From Lingula anatina (taxonomy: Eukaryota; Brachiopoda; Lingulata; Lingulida; Lingulidae), in the NCBI RefSeq assembly GCF_001039355.2, contig NW_019775379.1, positions 350,128 through 414,127 of the forward strand: DNA of 64,000 nt, given 5' to 3'. The notes under the pieces are model-generated. The model had not been told where the DNA came from. It searched no databases and saw only the letters and a list, made by a program, of their open reading frames with translations. Position numbers and translations under genes: made by a program. Below, piece after piece: positions 26,262-40,900 of this stretch (its first letter is position 1; each line of letters starts with the position of its first letter).

Positions 26262-27535
26262 TCAAACAGTTTTTGAGGACTTCATACTTCTAGATAATTC
26301 ATCCAACTCATTGTCTAAGCCCTGCCAAGAGCTGCTTGCACCCCCTCCATCATTGCTCTGGGACAATGGGTTTCTTGATATTACTACAAAAAGTTCAGTG
26401 TCAGCAGCAGCAATCAATGGAACAGTGGAGTTGCAGTCAAAGTCTCTGGTCATTGTGGTGGCTACCTGGTAAGAGAGAAAAATGTGTTAGTTGTCATAAA
26501 ATGTTTTAGTTGTAAAATGTGTCAGGTGGGACAATCAATGGCAGATCAAGGGGAGTAAATTTTTGCCAAGTAAAATGAGGTAGATTTATTTATCTTTGTG
26601 CCCTTCCTCCCCAGCTAAACTTACCAGTGACGATGAATTGCTGGTAACTGAGAAATTATATCTAAGTACTCCATGAGGATGTGCTATCACTGCCCAGGGA
26701 TATTTTAAAATAAGTTGGGAATGACTTGTACCATTTTACACTCCATGATATATTACTTTCCATGGTTTTTATGAGTCATGAATTTCACTGTCTTTGATAA
26801 AATATTAATGGCATCTACAACAAGCAACATGAAATTAAATTTTCAACCATTCACTTTAAAAATTTGTGATTATCTGTGAATACCAACTAACAAGTGAATC
26901 ATATCACATACATTGATGCAATTCAGACTAAGGATGAGAAATAATACTGCCATCTACCTGTAAAATTCTGTCATACATTCTGAGCCCAGCTCTGTCCCCA
27001 GGTCCACCAGGCCGCACTGCGCTGACAAACACCCCCTTTTCATACAATCCATCTGACAGGCAGAACCCAAAGTCTTCCCCATGCTCCCTGAAGAGCGTCA
27101 GTTTATGAAGTTCAACAGGCGTTGGAGCTACATTGTCTTGGCTGGTCCTGTGATTGCCCTGCCCCCTATCTGCAGATCTGAAGTTCTTAGGAACAACAGA
27201 ACTATTGTCATATGAGATTAAGGAATTGTTTTTTTGTAAGGATGACAAGTCGGACGGGTCCCTGTTTCGCTCAATGCTGCCAGAGCTGCTGGGAGCTCGG
27301 TGGATTTCTTTCAACATCATGGTGTCATCAATTTGCCTCAGTAGATCTGACTGGTTGAAAGTGGTTGAATCTTGAAATGTTCGATCATTATAGCGTTGTC
27401 TATGTTTGTTTGCGTAACTGGGATAGTTGTTGTGTTCCCAATCATCCTCAGAAATGTGGAGCTCCTTGTCAGAGTCACACTCGTCAGCATCACTGTCCTT
27501 TGTTTGCCTTCTACGACTGCTGTTGTTGGAATTAC
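26262..27535 (-). CDS. Second copy of the last two GRIP coding exons (partial gene)
   Basis: Two exons (26958-27535, 578 bp; 26262-26465, 204 bp) match GRIP exons 37385-37962 and 36693-36896 with identical lengths, splice sites and stop codon. They encode the linker, PDZ7 ('VELHKLTLF...[11 protein letters not shown]') and the C-terminal tail ending SSKTV. The tail exon appears identical in protein to the other copy. The large exon differs by about two amino acids (Met for Ile before YDRILQ, and Thr for Asn near 'FNQSD') among about eleven base changes counted by eye. No upstream GRIP exons accompany it: to the right lies a kinase gene fragment instead. It is therefore either a 3'-truncated duplicate or a haplotype copy placed in series. 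Confidence 0.85.
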
Positions 27536-27761
27536 CTGAAACACCTAATCAGAATATTTAAATCAATATTTGACAAATAATTTTTAAGAAACAGTTAAAT
27601 TTGTGCATGAAATATATATAACTTGATAGTGAAAAAAATTTGAAGTACATTAAATGTAAAGGTACCGTTTACAATTTGTTTTACTCAATAGGCAAGTTCA
27701 ATGAGCATGCATTAGGTTAGAAATGTTCATTGTATCTGAATCATTCCCTTTTTTTCTAAAT

Positions 27762-27762
27762 N
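27762..27762. other. Single N at the duplication boundary
   Basis: One ambiguous base falls exactly where similarity between copy A and copy B ends, as expected for a contig join or gap-fill. The only other isolated N noted is at 58654. Confidence 0.9.
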
Positions 27763-28122
27763 TAGAAATGATATTAATTGTATTCCTATTGAAAATGTTC
27801 TGATATTCTTTCAACACGTAAGGATATTCTACAACTCCACCTATGAAGCAGACCTATATGTATTAATTTCCATCAAATTTCAGTGCAAAATTGTGTGTAA
27901 ATAGTTTGTTCTGTATTCTCAATGCCACAAAATATATGATAACTTTGAGGAATGCAACACAGTGAGATATATACCTCTTCCCTTTCTGTCTCACTGAATA
28001 TAAAAGATTTGGAAGGCCAAGTTTTATGAACCCTATCAATGTTAAGAGCACACTGTTCTTTCCATACTCTTCACAAAGACCAAGAATGTACATGTTTGCA
28101 AGTTGTCTAAACAGATTGTGTT

Positions 28123-30620
<2,498 letters not shown>

Positions 30621-33020
30621 CTGAAAAATTCCAGAAAACAAATATGAATTTTAACCTAGTTGCAAAAGAACAATATCTGTGTAAACAAATATCAGTTCTT
30701 TCTAATAGTTTATAAAATTATCTTCTACCTGGCATTCCAATGAATCTAATCATTCCTTTTTCATTCTCTCTAAAAAGATTGCATTGCTCTTAAGTGCCAT
30801 TGTTGTGAATTCATTGTTGTCATTTATTTGAACAATATCTAAATATCAAAACATTATTCATTTTGTAAATCAACTTAAATCTACCTTAAGGCCACTAATA
30901 GTAAAAAGACCAAAGTCATAGAAACAAAGCCCTGGGCTTATAAGTTTTTATAAAAAATTAAAACAAACTTCTCAAAAGGCCAATTAAAGACGGGGATTAA
31001 GTACAGTGTCCAACGGATGACGCTCTGGCGCCAATTTGAGGGGAAAAATGCCGTTTTCGGTATTGGGATTTTCTCTATAACCAAGACAGCTATTCAAGTG
31101 ATTCAAAAGGCCTCATAAAGCTGGATGAAAGCACTACAGCGGGGTACCAGGGAATTGTCTTAAACTATTTACTTTTGATTTTATCATCTTTTACGTTAAA
31201 TCAGCCCATATTTCAATGGGTTATTCACTTCAAAAGGCGATAACTTTCAAACAAACAATTTCCTCTTAAACCCCTGATATCATGCTGTAGTCCACATTCC
31301 TAACAACAATAGGTGCAACTTTTGTAACGATCGGTTGCTCAGATAGTGAGATATACTTGGCAGCGATTCACTTATCTCGTCAATATAGAAAGCTGTTAAA
31401 ACAGCCAAAAACGTTCACAGGTTGGTTAACAGGGCTTATTAGTCAAATGCTTAGCTGGCAAATTTACCTGTTATCGGTTATACGATCAGATGGAACCATT
31501 GCTTATTGTCATCTAAAAATATTTTGTTTGGGTGCTTTGAAGGGGCAGAAAATCGTGCTTTTGTTACATTTTCCGACCACTCGTTAGGCATGTAAGCGTG
31601 CCGCCATTTTGATTGACAGCTCTGGAGAGGGCCCTAGCCTAGTGATGCCCAGTAGGGTGTCAAGGATATGTAGAAGGAAGCGCTAACAAAGGCGATTACG
31701 TTTAACCGCAATTAAGAGGTGTGAAGTTGCATTTGAACGTTTCAATGGCTCTTCCTCGGCAATCGAGTAATATTACCCGAGAGATTCCTTCTTTGTTATC
31801 GGCAAAGTGATCAGATAAAACTGTGTCGAGAGCAAGTGTCCGTCACTTGTGTTAATACGAGTTTTTTTACAGGTAACGCTGCAGGATTATTTTGCACGAC
31901 ACTTGGTAATCGTCAGATCAACGGAAAAATCCAGTGATTACTTCATAGCAGAATTTCTCAAAATGCCAGCTAAGATAAAGGGGAGACGCTCAGCTGCACA
32001 AGATTCAACGGTAAAAGTGGCTGAGAGAAGGCTTTTGAATAAATATTTTATTATTACACACATGACACTTAGACCCTATTTGCTTTTTACCTGCTAGTCT
32101 TGACTATTTTCGGGGTCTTTTTGTGATTTTCATTTTTGGATACATTTTGAACTCTTTCTTCCCGCTTGATCAGTGATTTTGAAATTGTTTTTCTCCAAAC
32201 ATCGCAAAATGCAAAGCCGCTAACATGCGTTTTTATTTTTCTTGTTTTAATCATGCTGTCAGCCCTTGCTTGGATTTCTCTCGTTTGGCCATGCACATCA
32301 CAATTTTTCGCGTCTCTCAAGCTCCATGATATCATATCTTGGAGAATAAATTTTTTTTTGTCAACATTAGATTTACCTTTTGCAAACGGCGACCAACAAT
32401 CATTTCCGGTTTCGTAACGTGTCGCAGATACGCTCGCCGATATATATCGCAAAGTTAAGAGCTAGGCTAAAAGTATCCTTTTTAGCGTTTTTTTTAAATT
32501 TATTTATCGATTTTTCTTTCATTTGTCAATTAATTTAGGCGATTCGATTAACTCTTTCACCCATTTATTAGGTATACAGAAATCAGTTTTCCGACTGAAC
32601 AAATAGGGCCGGTTTTCCCCAACCGCCACGCATAGGCCCTACTCTCTTTCAAATTTTTCTTTCTTTCCTCTGGAATGGACTTTTAACACGAACTTTTCTC
32701 TTCCCCATAGTGTACTAGCTAGACTTCTTCGCTGCTAAGCTGATGTAAGACTTATGACCTATTACCGCACACGTAATCGGCTTATAACTCATTAACTGTG
32801 CTCCGACCCCATCATGGCAACGGCCCTTATTAACAGAGGCGTGGCTTAGTTGTCAGCCTGACTGGGGCGCGTGCCGGTTGAAAAACTCATCAAAAGACAC
32901 ATTTTGCGATGCAAATTCATAAAAATTATTACATCCAACGTTAGATACCTTTTTGATTAATATAAACACACAAAAAACTCAAAAACATGATTTTAAGCGT
33001 ATTTAACCCTATCACCGGCC
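30621..33020. other. Unassigned DNA between kinase fragment and copy B
   Basis: From about 30975 the base composition is less AT-rich than its surroundings. A weak inverted similarity exists between the two ends (AAAGGCCAATTAAAGACGGG near 30977 and the reverse complement of CCCTATCACCGGCCTTAAAG at 33007-33026), so a mobile element of about 2 kb is possible. Open frames at 31849-32097 (plus) and 32087-32452 (minus, 121 codons, Lys-rich) match nothing recognised. No kinase N-lobe exon is visible. Confidence 0.4.
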
Positions 33021-34809
33021 TTAAAGCTAGATGTTCACAGATTGTTTGTGGGTGGGGGTGGGGGGGGGGGGTCTTTTTCTGTAAACTTGGACCTTTACCG
33101 TTACCCAGAAGAAATGTTTCCCTGACTAAGAGGCCTGTGAATTAAAAGATGTCCTTAGTGCACCAGGGTTACTGCAAGCATGTGGCTTTCTAGTTCACAG
33201 ATGTCCCTAAATGACGTATTACTTAATCTCTTCAAGTTCATTTGTGGTTCAGTAACCACACATTTTTCACACCAACAACAGATGTCCATAACAGCTTCAG
33301 AGGCCATACAACTCCCTTTAATACAAACCAGAACTGAATTATGTATTTTTCTCTCTTAATTATTTGACTACAGCACTTAATGATTTATTGTGCATCTGGA
33401 ATCTCATTTTAAATCAATATGAATATGGCTATTTCTTTAAATCATAGAGAAGAATTGAACACTTTAAAAGGACATACATGTGCTACTTGAAAACTTATCA
33501 TGGGCTATTTAAGTAACCTCTTTTAATTTAATTTCACATTAAAATTGTGGCTTTCTTGCATGACAACATTTTTGCACGTCATTGTGACTTATTAGAAGTC
33601 TACAACAAAAATTAAAATGCTGCACTCATTCTTCCTTTAAACTTGCAGCATTACCAGTCACCCATTAAAAATAAAAGTCATTCAAAATTGCATTTTACAG
33701 ATTGGTATGCAGAACAGACTAGGGTCCTACTGTGTTATTCAAATACAATTCCTGACTGATTTGGGCCAGTAGAACTTAAAAGAACCTGGAGGCTTCAAAG
33801 GGCCCCATTGGCTAAAAAGCTTCTGGCATGCCATTATTGTGCCTGTAGTGGAAAAGGAATGGAGGCATTATACTACTTATTAAACAAGACATGCTCCATG
33901 ATGTACAGAGAAAAATGTGACACTGCTGCTTCACCATTTAATTTGCTTCCAGAGAAGATAATCACTTGCATTTGGTATTTTGGTTGTTCTTTAATTGGTT
34001 AAAAAAAATGTTGACACTCACCATGTTTACGCAATAAGTTTTAACACCACAACTTAGAAATTAACTAGGTTCTTCTACTCAATAAAATACAAATCTAGAC
34101 ACATTTGTGTCTGCAATCTAAGACAGACTTCTATAAAGATGCCAAAATGTCTTATCAACGATTGCCATTATTGAAATGCTATTGCCCTGCAGACCAACTG
34201 AGCAATGTTGAAACACGGTGATTAAAATGCAAACAACACTTGTTTACATTCTTAGCAAGAAAACAATATGCAACCCAGCTAAAGTATTAACAAAATTAAT
34301 ATAATTGCTTAGAGAGCAACCGACTAGCAGAATTGAAAAATTATAAAATCCAAATTAATACAAAAAATAATAGAGTCACAAATACAAGCCATTTGATATA
34401 CAATATGTCATGTCTCAAACTTTTTCACAAGAACTCGCAATCTGAATACTACTCATCACAATCTTTTCGCAAGTTAATTAATAAATGAATTAATAAATAA
34501 ATAAAATTGAACAAATACTGTAATTACATAAGTTCAGACATGCTGGTAAATGCACCAAATTGCGATCAAATTATTACAAGATGCTCTTAACAAAACTGAC
34601 ACGTTTGACATTCCCTGTGTGTGCTCTTCTTAACATTATCGTACGAAAAATGATCAATCATGATCACAAAACGGCCTAAACTATATTTGGGTATATAACG
34701 TTATAAGTTACATAAATCAGCCGGCTGTTTCGCAACAGCAAAATTTAAAGATGGTAGATCTCACGGTATAAATGAAAAACTGTTAAAAGACTAGAGTTGA
34801 CATACCTAC

Positions 34810-35373
34810 CACTGGAGACGGGCACTTCAGATGAAACCTAGACGGAGCGTCAGCGGTATTTATATGAATGACATCCGTGTTAAAGTGTCCTATTTTATAA
34901 CCTCTGTGCTCTGACCCAAGAGGGGGATCGGGAAATCGCAACAGATTTATCAATGAAAACAAATACTATTTGCCTTTGTCAAGTTAAAAAAGCAGGAGTG
35001 ATGCGTTAAGGTAACTTTCAAGCTCAACCTTTCACTGGATATATTAATCAAATGATCGGAATTATGCTACAAGCGGAAAATACATGTTACCTCACCTTCT
35101 ATCAGAGGATCGCTCAGGTCATATGCTAATATACAGGATGTGACGTCACAAGACCTTTCATACGACGTAGTCTCCAAATAAAAGTAGAAATAGACATTAA
35201 TACGGGTATGCAGTTCATTGTGGATGTAGTTTTAGTTTTGTTACTTATGTTGTAAACAATATTTATTTTATACTAGCCTCCCTTTATGTTTTGTTTGTCA
35301 GTTTAGACCAGTAAGTGTGTTCGAGAGTATTTATCCTTTGAACGAGAATGAATTATGCTAGTACGCACGCGCA
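34810..35373 (-). promoter_or_regulatory. Duplicate ALAS1 promoter and first exon (copy B)
   Basis: The splice donor (34810/34809), TATA box (34893-34899), CRE (35141-35148) and NRF-1-like site (about 35363-35373) are all retained at matching spacing. Downstream on the minus strand the next recognised acceptor is that of the kinase exon at 30620, so a chimeric transcript is conceivable if the assembly is right. Confidence 0.5.
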
Positions 35374-36033
35374 AGACATTAACTTCAGATGAGATGCGTG
35401 AAGTTGTGACATACCAAAATTAAAAAAAATTAAGTAACAAATGCAATATGATACTCAACTTAACAGCTGTTCAGTGAACGCTAATTAAATAAAGAAATAA
35501 ACAAGTATCTATTTTGTTGCAGTTGATTTTCAGTACAAAATCATTTTAAAAAAATTTATGAAATAAAAGATGTCCAAGCAAGACAAAATCAACTATACAT
35601 TTTACAACTGTATTTAATTCTATATCTTGAAGAAGCTTTCTCGCAAAAATGGGGAAATGTTTTGCTTTAAGATCAACAACAAGTGTAACACTTAGAAATT
35701 ATTTAATATACACAATTTAATACACTTGCAACTCATATACAGGGTATATGTACATATGTAATCTCATAAATGCAGTGATCAGAAATGCACATACAAATGC
35801 TCAGTATTTTAAAGAAAATGGAAAAATTTACAATAAAATAAGAATATACAAAGAATATTTTCAAAACACAAAGCAATAAAAAAGTTTATATTTTGTGAAT
35901 ATATATGTACTGGTACTCTGTATTTTCCGTTGTATTATGCCCATATGCTGGTGCATGTAAAAAGTCCCGCATAGGCACATCCTCTGAGAGTTGTGAAGTA
36001 TAAATTGAAAAGAGTACAAAATATCTCTTAAAT

Positions 36034-36156
36034 CATTGGACATTATTACATGCATATTTGCAATTATACCAATATCATTGGACATTATTATATGCATTTT
36101 TGCCATTATGTCAATATCATTGGACATTAATATATGCATCGTTTGCAATTCTGCCA
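36034..36156. repeat. 43-bp minisatellite, three units (copy B)
   Basis: Same TCATTGGACATTATTATATG-type unit as at 25551-25722, one unit fewer. It lies 3' of the GRIP stop codon. Confidence 0.85.
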
Positions 36157-36692
36157 ATAATGATTCACTTCTAAATGTTAATTGCACAGCAAATATTGTA
36201 ATCATGTTGGGTATTTGTAAGCTATCTTTTCAAACTTAAGCAGAAACTCTTAAATGCATCTTTTTGATACTGCTCCAAACACACCAAACAAATCCTGGAT
36301 TATTATTAATAAAAGGAATGGCCATTAATGTAGTCCACTCCCCTCCGATACTTCTCTTTTTTTCAGCTGTAAAGACTAGATTTATGACAAAATCTGAGCA
36401 CCAATAAAAGGGTTTCCTGAGAGATAGATTAGAAATAACTGATCAATATCTTACACAAATTCCATTTTGCTTGGCCTTTTGAGTGACGAAGTAACCATTG
36501 ATAGTGCAAAATGTTTATAATCTAGCACATCAGTGATATGCTCTTTTAAATATCAAAAACAAAAGCTTGTTAAGAAGTACATATTGAAATTTTATCCTTA
36601 TGGAAAATATAGAGGAAGTTTTTCTTCCCTCCTGTTCATAAACTTTACCCTGTAAATTAAGAATATTTTTATGAAGTCCTCCACAACTTTTT

Positions 36693-37962
36693 TCAAACAG
36701 TTTTTGAGGACTTCATACTTCTGGATAATTCATCCAACTCATTGTCTAAGCCCTGCCAAGAGCTGCTTGCACCCCCTCCATCATTGCTCTGGGACAATGG
36801 GTTTCTTGATATTACTACAAAAAGTTCAGTGTCAGCAGCAGCAATCAATGGAACAGTGGAGTTGCAGTCAAAGTCTCTGGTCATTGTGGTGGCTACCTTG
36901 TAAGAGAGAAAAATGTGTTAGTTGTGATGAGGTGTTTTAGTTGTAAAATGTGTCAGGTGGGACAATCAATGGCAGATCAAGGGGAGTAAATTTTTGCCAA
37001 ATTAAATTGAGGTATTTATATATCTTTGTGCCCCTCCTCCCCAGCGAACTTACCAGTGACAATGAATTACCGATAATTGAGAAATTACATCTAAGTACTC
37101 TGTGAGGATGTGCTATCACGGCACAGGGATGTTTAAAAAATATGTTGGGAATTACTTGTTAACCATTTTACACTACATGATGTATTAATTTCTATGGTTC
37201 TATGAGTCACAAATTTCAATGTTTTTGATAAAATATTAATGTTATCTACAGCAAGCAACAGAAATTAAATTTTCAACCATTCACTTAAAAAAATGATTAT
37301 CTGTGAATACCAACTAACAAGTGAATCATATCACATATATTGATGCAATTCAGACTAAGGACTAGCAATAATACTGCCCTCTACCTGTAAAATTCTGTCA
37401 TAAATTCTGAGCCCAGCTCTGTCCCCAGGTCCACCAGGCCGCACTGCGCTGACAAACACCCCCTTTTCATACAATCCATCTGACAGACAAAACCCAAAGT
37501 CTTCCCCATGCTCCCTGAACAGAGTCAGTTTATGAAGTTCAACAGGTGTTGGAGCTACATTGTCTTGGCTGGTCCTGTGATTGCCCTGCCCCCTATCTGC
37601 AGATCTGAAGTTCTTAGGAACAACAGAACTATTGTCATATGAGATTAAGGAATTGTTTTTTTGTAAGGATGACAAGTCGGACGGGTCCCTGTTTCGCTCA
37701 ATGCTGCCAGAGCTGCTGGGAGCTCGGTGGATTTCTTTCAACATCATGGTGTCATCAATTTGCCTCAGTAGATCTGATTGGTTGAAATTGGTCGAATCTT
37801 GAAATGTTCGATCATTATAACGTTGTCTATGTTTGTTTGCGTAACTGGGATAGTTGTTGTGTTCCCAATCATCCTCAGAAATGTGGAGCTCCTTGTCAGA
37901 GTCACACTCATCAGCATCACTGTCCTTTGTTTGCCTTCTACGACTGCTGTTGTTGGAATTAC
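36693..37962 (-). CDS. GRIP: GRIP final linker, PDZ7 and C-terminus
   Basis: Exons 37385-37962 and 36693-36896. The first encodes an acidic, Ser/Asn-rich stretch, '[19 protein letters not shown]' (like the vertebrate KEI region before PDZ7), and the start of PDZ7 '[11 protein letters not shown]...[18 protein letters not shown]'. The second completes PDZ7 with '[13 protein letters not shown]' and '[10 protein letters not shown]' and ends SSKTV. The split after 'YDRILQ' is phase 0. Both exons are inside duplicate block B and recur at 26262-27535. Confidence 0.93.
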
Positions 37963-40900
37963 CTGAAACACCTAATCAGAATATTTAAATCAATATTTGA
38001 CAAATGATTTTTAAGAAACAGTTAAATTTGTGCATGAAATATATATAACTTGATAGTGAAAAAAATTTGAAATACATTAAATGTAAAGGTACTGTTTACA
38101 ATTTGTTTTACTCAATAGGCAAGTTCAATGAGCATGCATTAGCTTAGAAATGTTAATTTTATCTGCATCATTCCCTTTTTTTCTACATAAATCAACTATG
38201 ATGAGCAATATTAACAGCAATGTAATGACCAATAATTAGTAATCACCCCTGCTTCAACACTACTGACTCCATGTTAGGCACTCAGCACTTAGAGGTTGAA
38301 GCAAGGGTAATGTTCCTGGTCTGGCAGTGAAAGATATTGTTTGTGTGTTAGCTTTCAGTGCTTCATCAATAGCTGGACTGTATTTTCCTCAGGGCTGCAA
38401 GAGTGTCAACATCCAGTCTGTGTCAGAGCCAAAACTGATCAGGCATGCATTTTACACTGCACTGAGACATATGTGTTGTGTGGTATGTAAGAACTCAAAT
38501 TTACATAATTTTACTTTTGAGTGATTTAATACATTACCTGAATGTGTTGATATGGGACTCTTAGTTGTGGCACTGCTTTCAATTCCACTAGAGTGCAGCA
38601 CTGGTTTTAAATGTGGGTTTTCTGCCCCTGAGCCATCCCACGACTCCACAGCACTGTCCACACTGGGGACATTGTGGTCATAGCGGTCAGTGTAACTGTG
38701 TCTGTACAGGTTCTGGAGTTAGATGATAAGTATTAACTTAAAGCGTAGAAAATCAGTTTAATTATATCTGTTCCTTAAAAAAAACTATTAAATGGTCAAT
38801 TCTGTCAGACTGTCTGAGACTGAAATTAATGCTGTGAACAATTTCTTTATTTTTTAAACAACTTAAACACTAGCAGTCTGTAAGTGTTTATATACAACAT
38901 TGTTGATAATAAAATCCTTCGCGAAAATATTACCTGTTGTCTTCCTTGCTCATTTCCATTGTGTCTTCGTCCTGCAACAAAGCAAAATGTAGCAGTACAA
39001 GGGAATAATTGGCATCTCTTTTTTTTTTTTCAAATTTCCATAAATTTTTCTTGGTAGGAATTTGAAAAGAAATCTTAATCATTATAAGCTGCTCTATTTA
39101 CTCACTTGTGCAGGCACTGGTTGGGCGAGTGACTTTTAAAGTGACAGTCTCCCCTGCATTTTGTAGCATGTGTATGGCGTCAGACAGGGACCGACCTCGT
39201 AATGTGTGTCCATTGATAGCGAGAAGGCGGTCACCAATGTGCAAGGCACCAGTTCTGAAATCACAAAACCTCCTGAATAATCACATCTCAGTTGTCAACA
39301 GTTAATATATAAATAAATGATATTTAGCCACTGAATATCATTGAACATGCCAAACTGTGTCAACCTTGAGTTTCAGATTCTACTGGAATTTCATACCCAG
39401 CACATGTTAGACCTTCCTCATTGAAAACAGCATACTAGACCTGGTGATCAAGGAGTTTAAAACAGACTCTGAAATTAAGGGTGTGAACGTCTTACCTTTC
39501 CGCCAGTCCTCCTTCACTAAGTTCTGATATAATAATGGGATCAAATGCCTCCTCTGTGCCAGATATTGTGATTCCCAGTGGTCCGCCATATCTCTGTAAC
39601 TCCACTGTGTATGTCACTGACATCTCTGGACTGGGCTCATCTTGAAAGTAATATGGGTTCATCAAATAATTCATTAACTGATTGCACATTCTTATTCTGA
39701 CAATGAGATGTCAACTTTTGTTTAGTTCCAACAAAAAGGATATTTCTATGAAGAGTAAATATGCAATACTGTAAACAATTTTGGTCTCATGAGCAAATAT
39801 CTTTAAAGTCATACAATTCAAAGACTACCAAAACTTTTATCAAGATATACAAATACCACATAAGTACAATAATCATGATATCAATATGTTTAACTCAGCT
39901 ACTACACACTATGTCTCACCTCCATAAGTCTCATCCTTCCGTATTCTCAAAGTCACAATATCACCAGAGTTCTGTATTATCTGATATGCGTCATCCAGTG
40001 AGCATGTCTCTAGGCGTATGTTGTCCACAGCCAGTAGGCTATCACCAGGGTGTATGGAGCCACATCTGTGGGCAACGCTGCCCTTTTTCACGTCTGATAT
40101 CAGAAGGCAGTCACTTGGCTTGCGATTCTTAGGACCTGGGGAAGTAAGAGAAATTTGAGTGTGTGTGTGAGGTGTGACAGGGTTAGGGGAAACAATGTGT
40201 TAGATGTACACACAAATCCTTATCCTAGACTGATTTTCATCATCAGGCCGATTTTCTTTAACTGAAATCCAAATAACATTAACATGCCACCTGCTGTAGT
40301 CACATCTAGTCACATACATGTACAAGGGCATGCATGCACGCACTATGCACATACTTATGCACACAGTTACAAGGTGTGATACCTACAGCTTAGAGTGATG
40401 CCCAGAGTGCCTCCTTTCTTTGCAAGTTTTACATTAAAGATGCCACAACTTGGGACTACAGAATCTGAAAAAAACAAATTCACTTTGGCATTAAATTCAA
40501 AGAAATTTTTCCAGACAAGATAAAAGGGGTGAACAAAAGCCTTGTACAGATACAAATTGACAATCATTCAATTGTGGACAGGACCTGGTATTACTGAAGA
40601 ACTTTTGACTAAAAATTAGTTTTAACTTTGAATCAAATAAGTTTTGGTCGACTTAATTTTCAGATAAATCCACACTTAACTACTGGTGTAAAACATACCC
40701 CCCCGGTATTAACAACTGCCTTGTTTCAACAACAAAATGATGATCTGGCTCATAAACATGTAACAATATGACCGAAACCTAATCCAGGTTGCCCAAGCCA
40801 AGACTCACCTGCGATATCTAGCTCTATCTCCAGTGTAATTCTCTTCCCTGATTCTCGTATAAGCTGGTTGACCTCCTCCATTATTTTGTCCTCCAGTAAC

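Larger units (their letters stand above)
22294..27761. repeat. Large duplicated block, copy A
   Basis: About 5.5 kb that is repeated in direct orientation at 33021-38187. It contains part of ALAS1 intron 1, the ALAS1 first exon and promoter, and the last two coding exons of GRIP. Copy A has about 230 bases (22318-22545, including the TG tract) that copy B lacks, and four rather than three minisatellite units. Homology stops at a single N (27762). This may be a segmental duplication or an assembly of both haplotypes. Confidence 0.95.
33021..38187. repeat. Large duplicated block, copy B
   Basis: Direct repeat of 22294-27761. At its right end it is continuous with the rest of the complete GRIP gene. 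At its left end it abuts unrelated sequence instead of the rest of ALAS1. It therefore carries a second ALAS1 promoter and first exon with no ALAS1 coding exons behind them. Confidence 0.95.

Noticed and set aside
27154-27580. Plus- and minus-strand frames over the GRIP large exon (and the same at 37581-38007)
   Set aside because: Off-frame shadows of the coding exon, conserved only because the block is duplicated.
32087-32452. 121-codon minus-strand open frame, Lys-rich
   Set aside because: No recognisable domain, no clear splice context, and it lies in the unassigned segment next to copy B. Not enough to call a gene.
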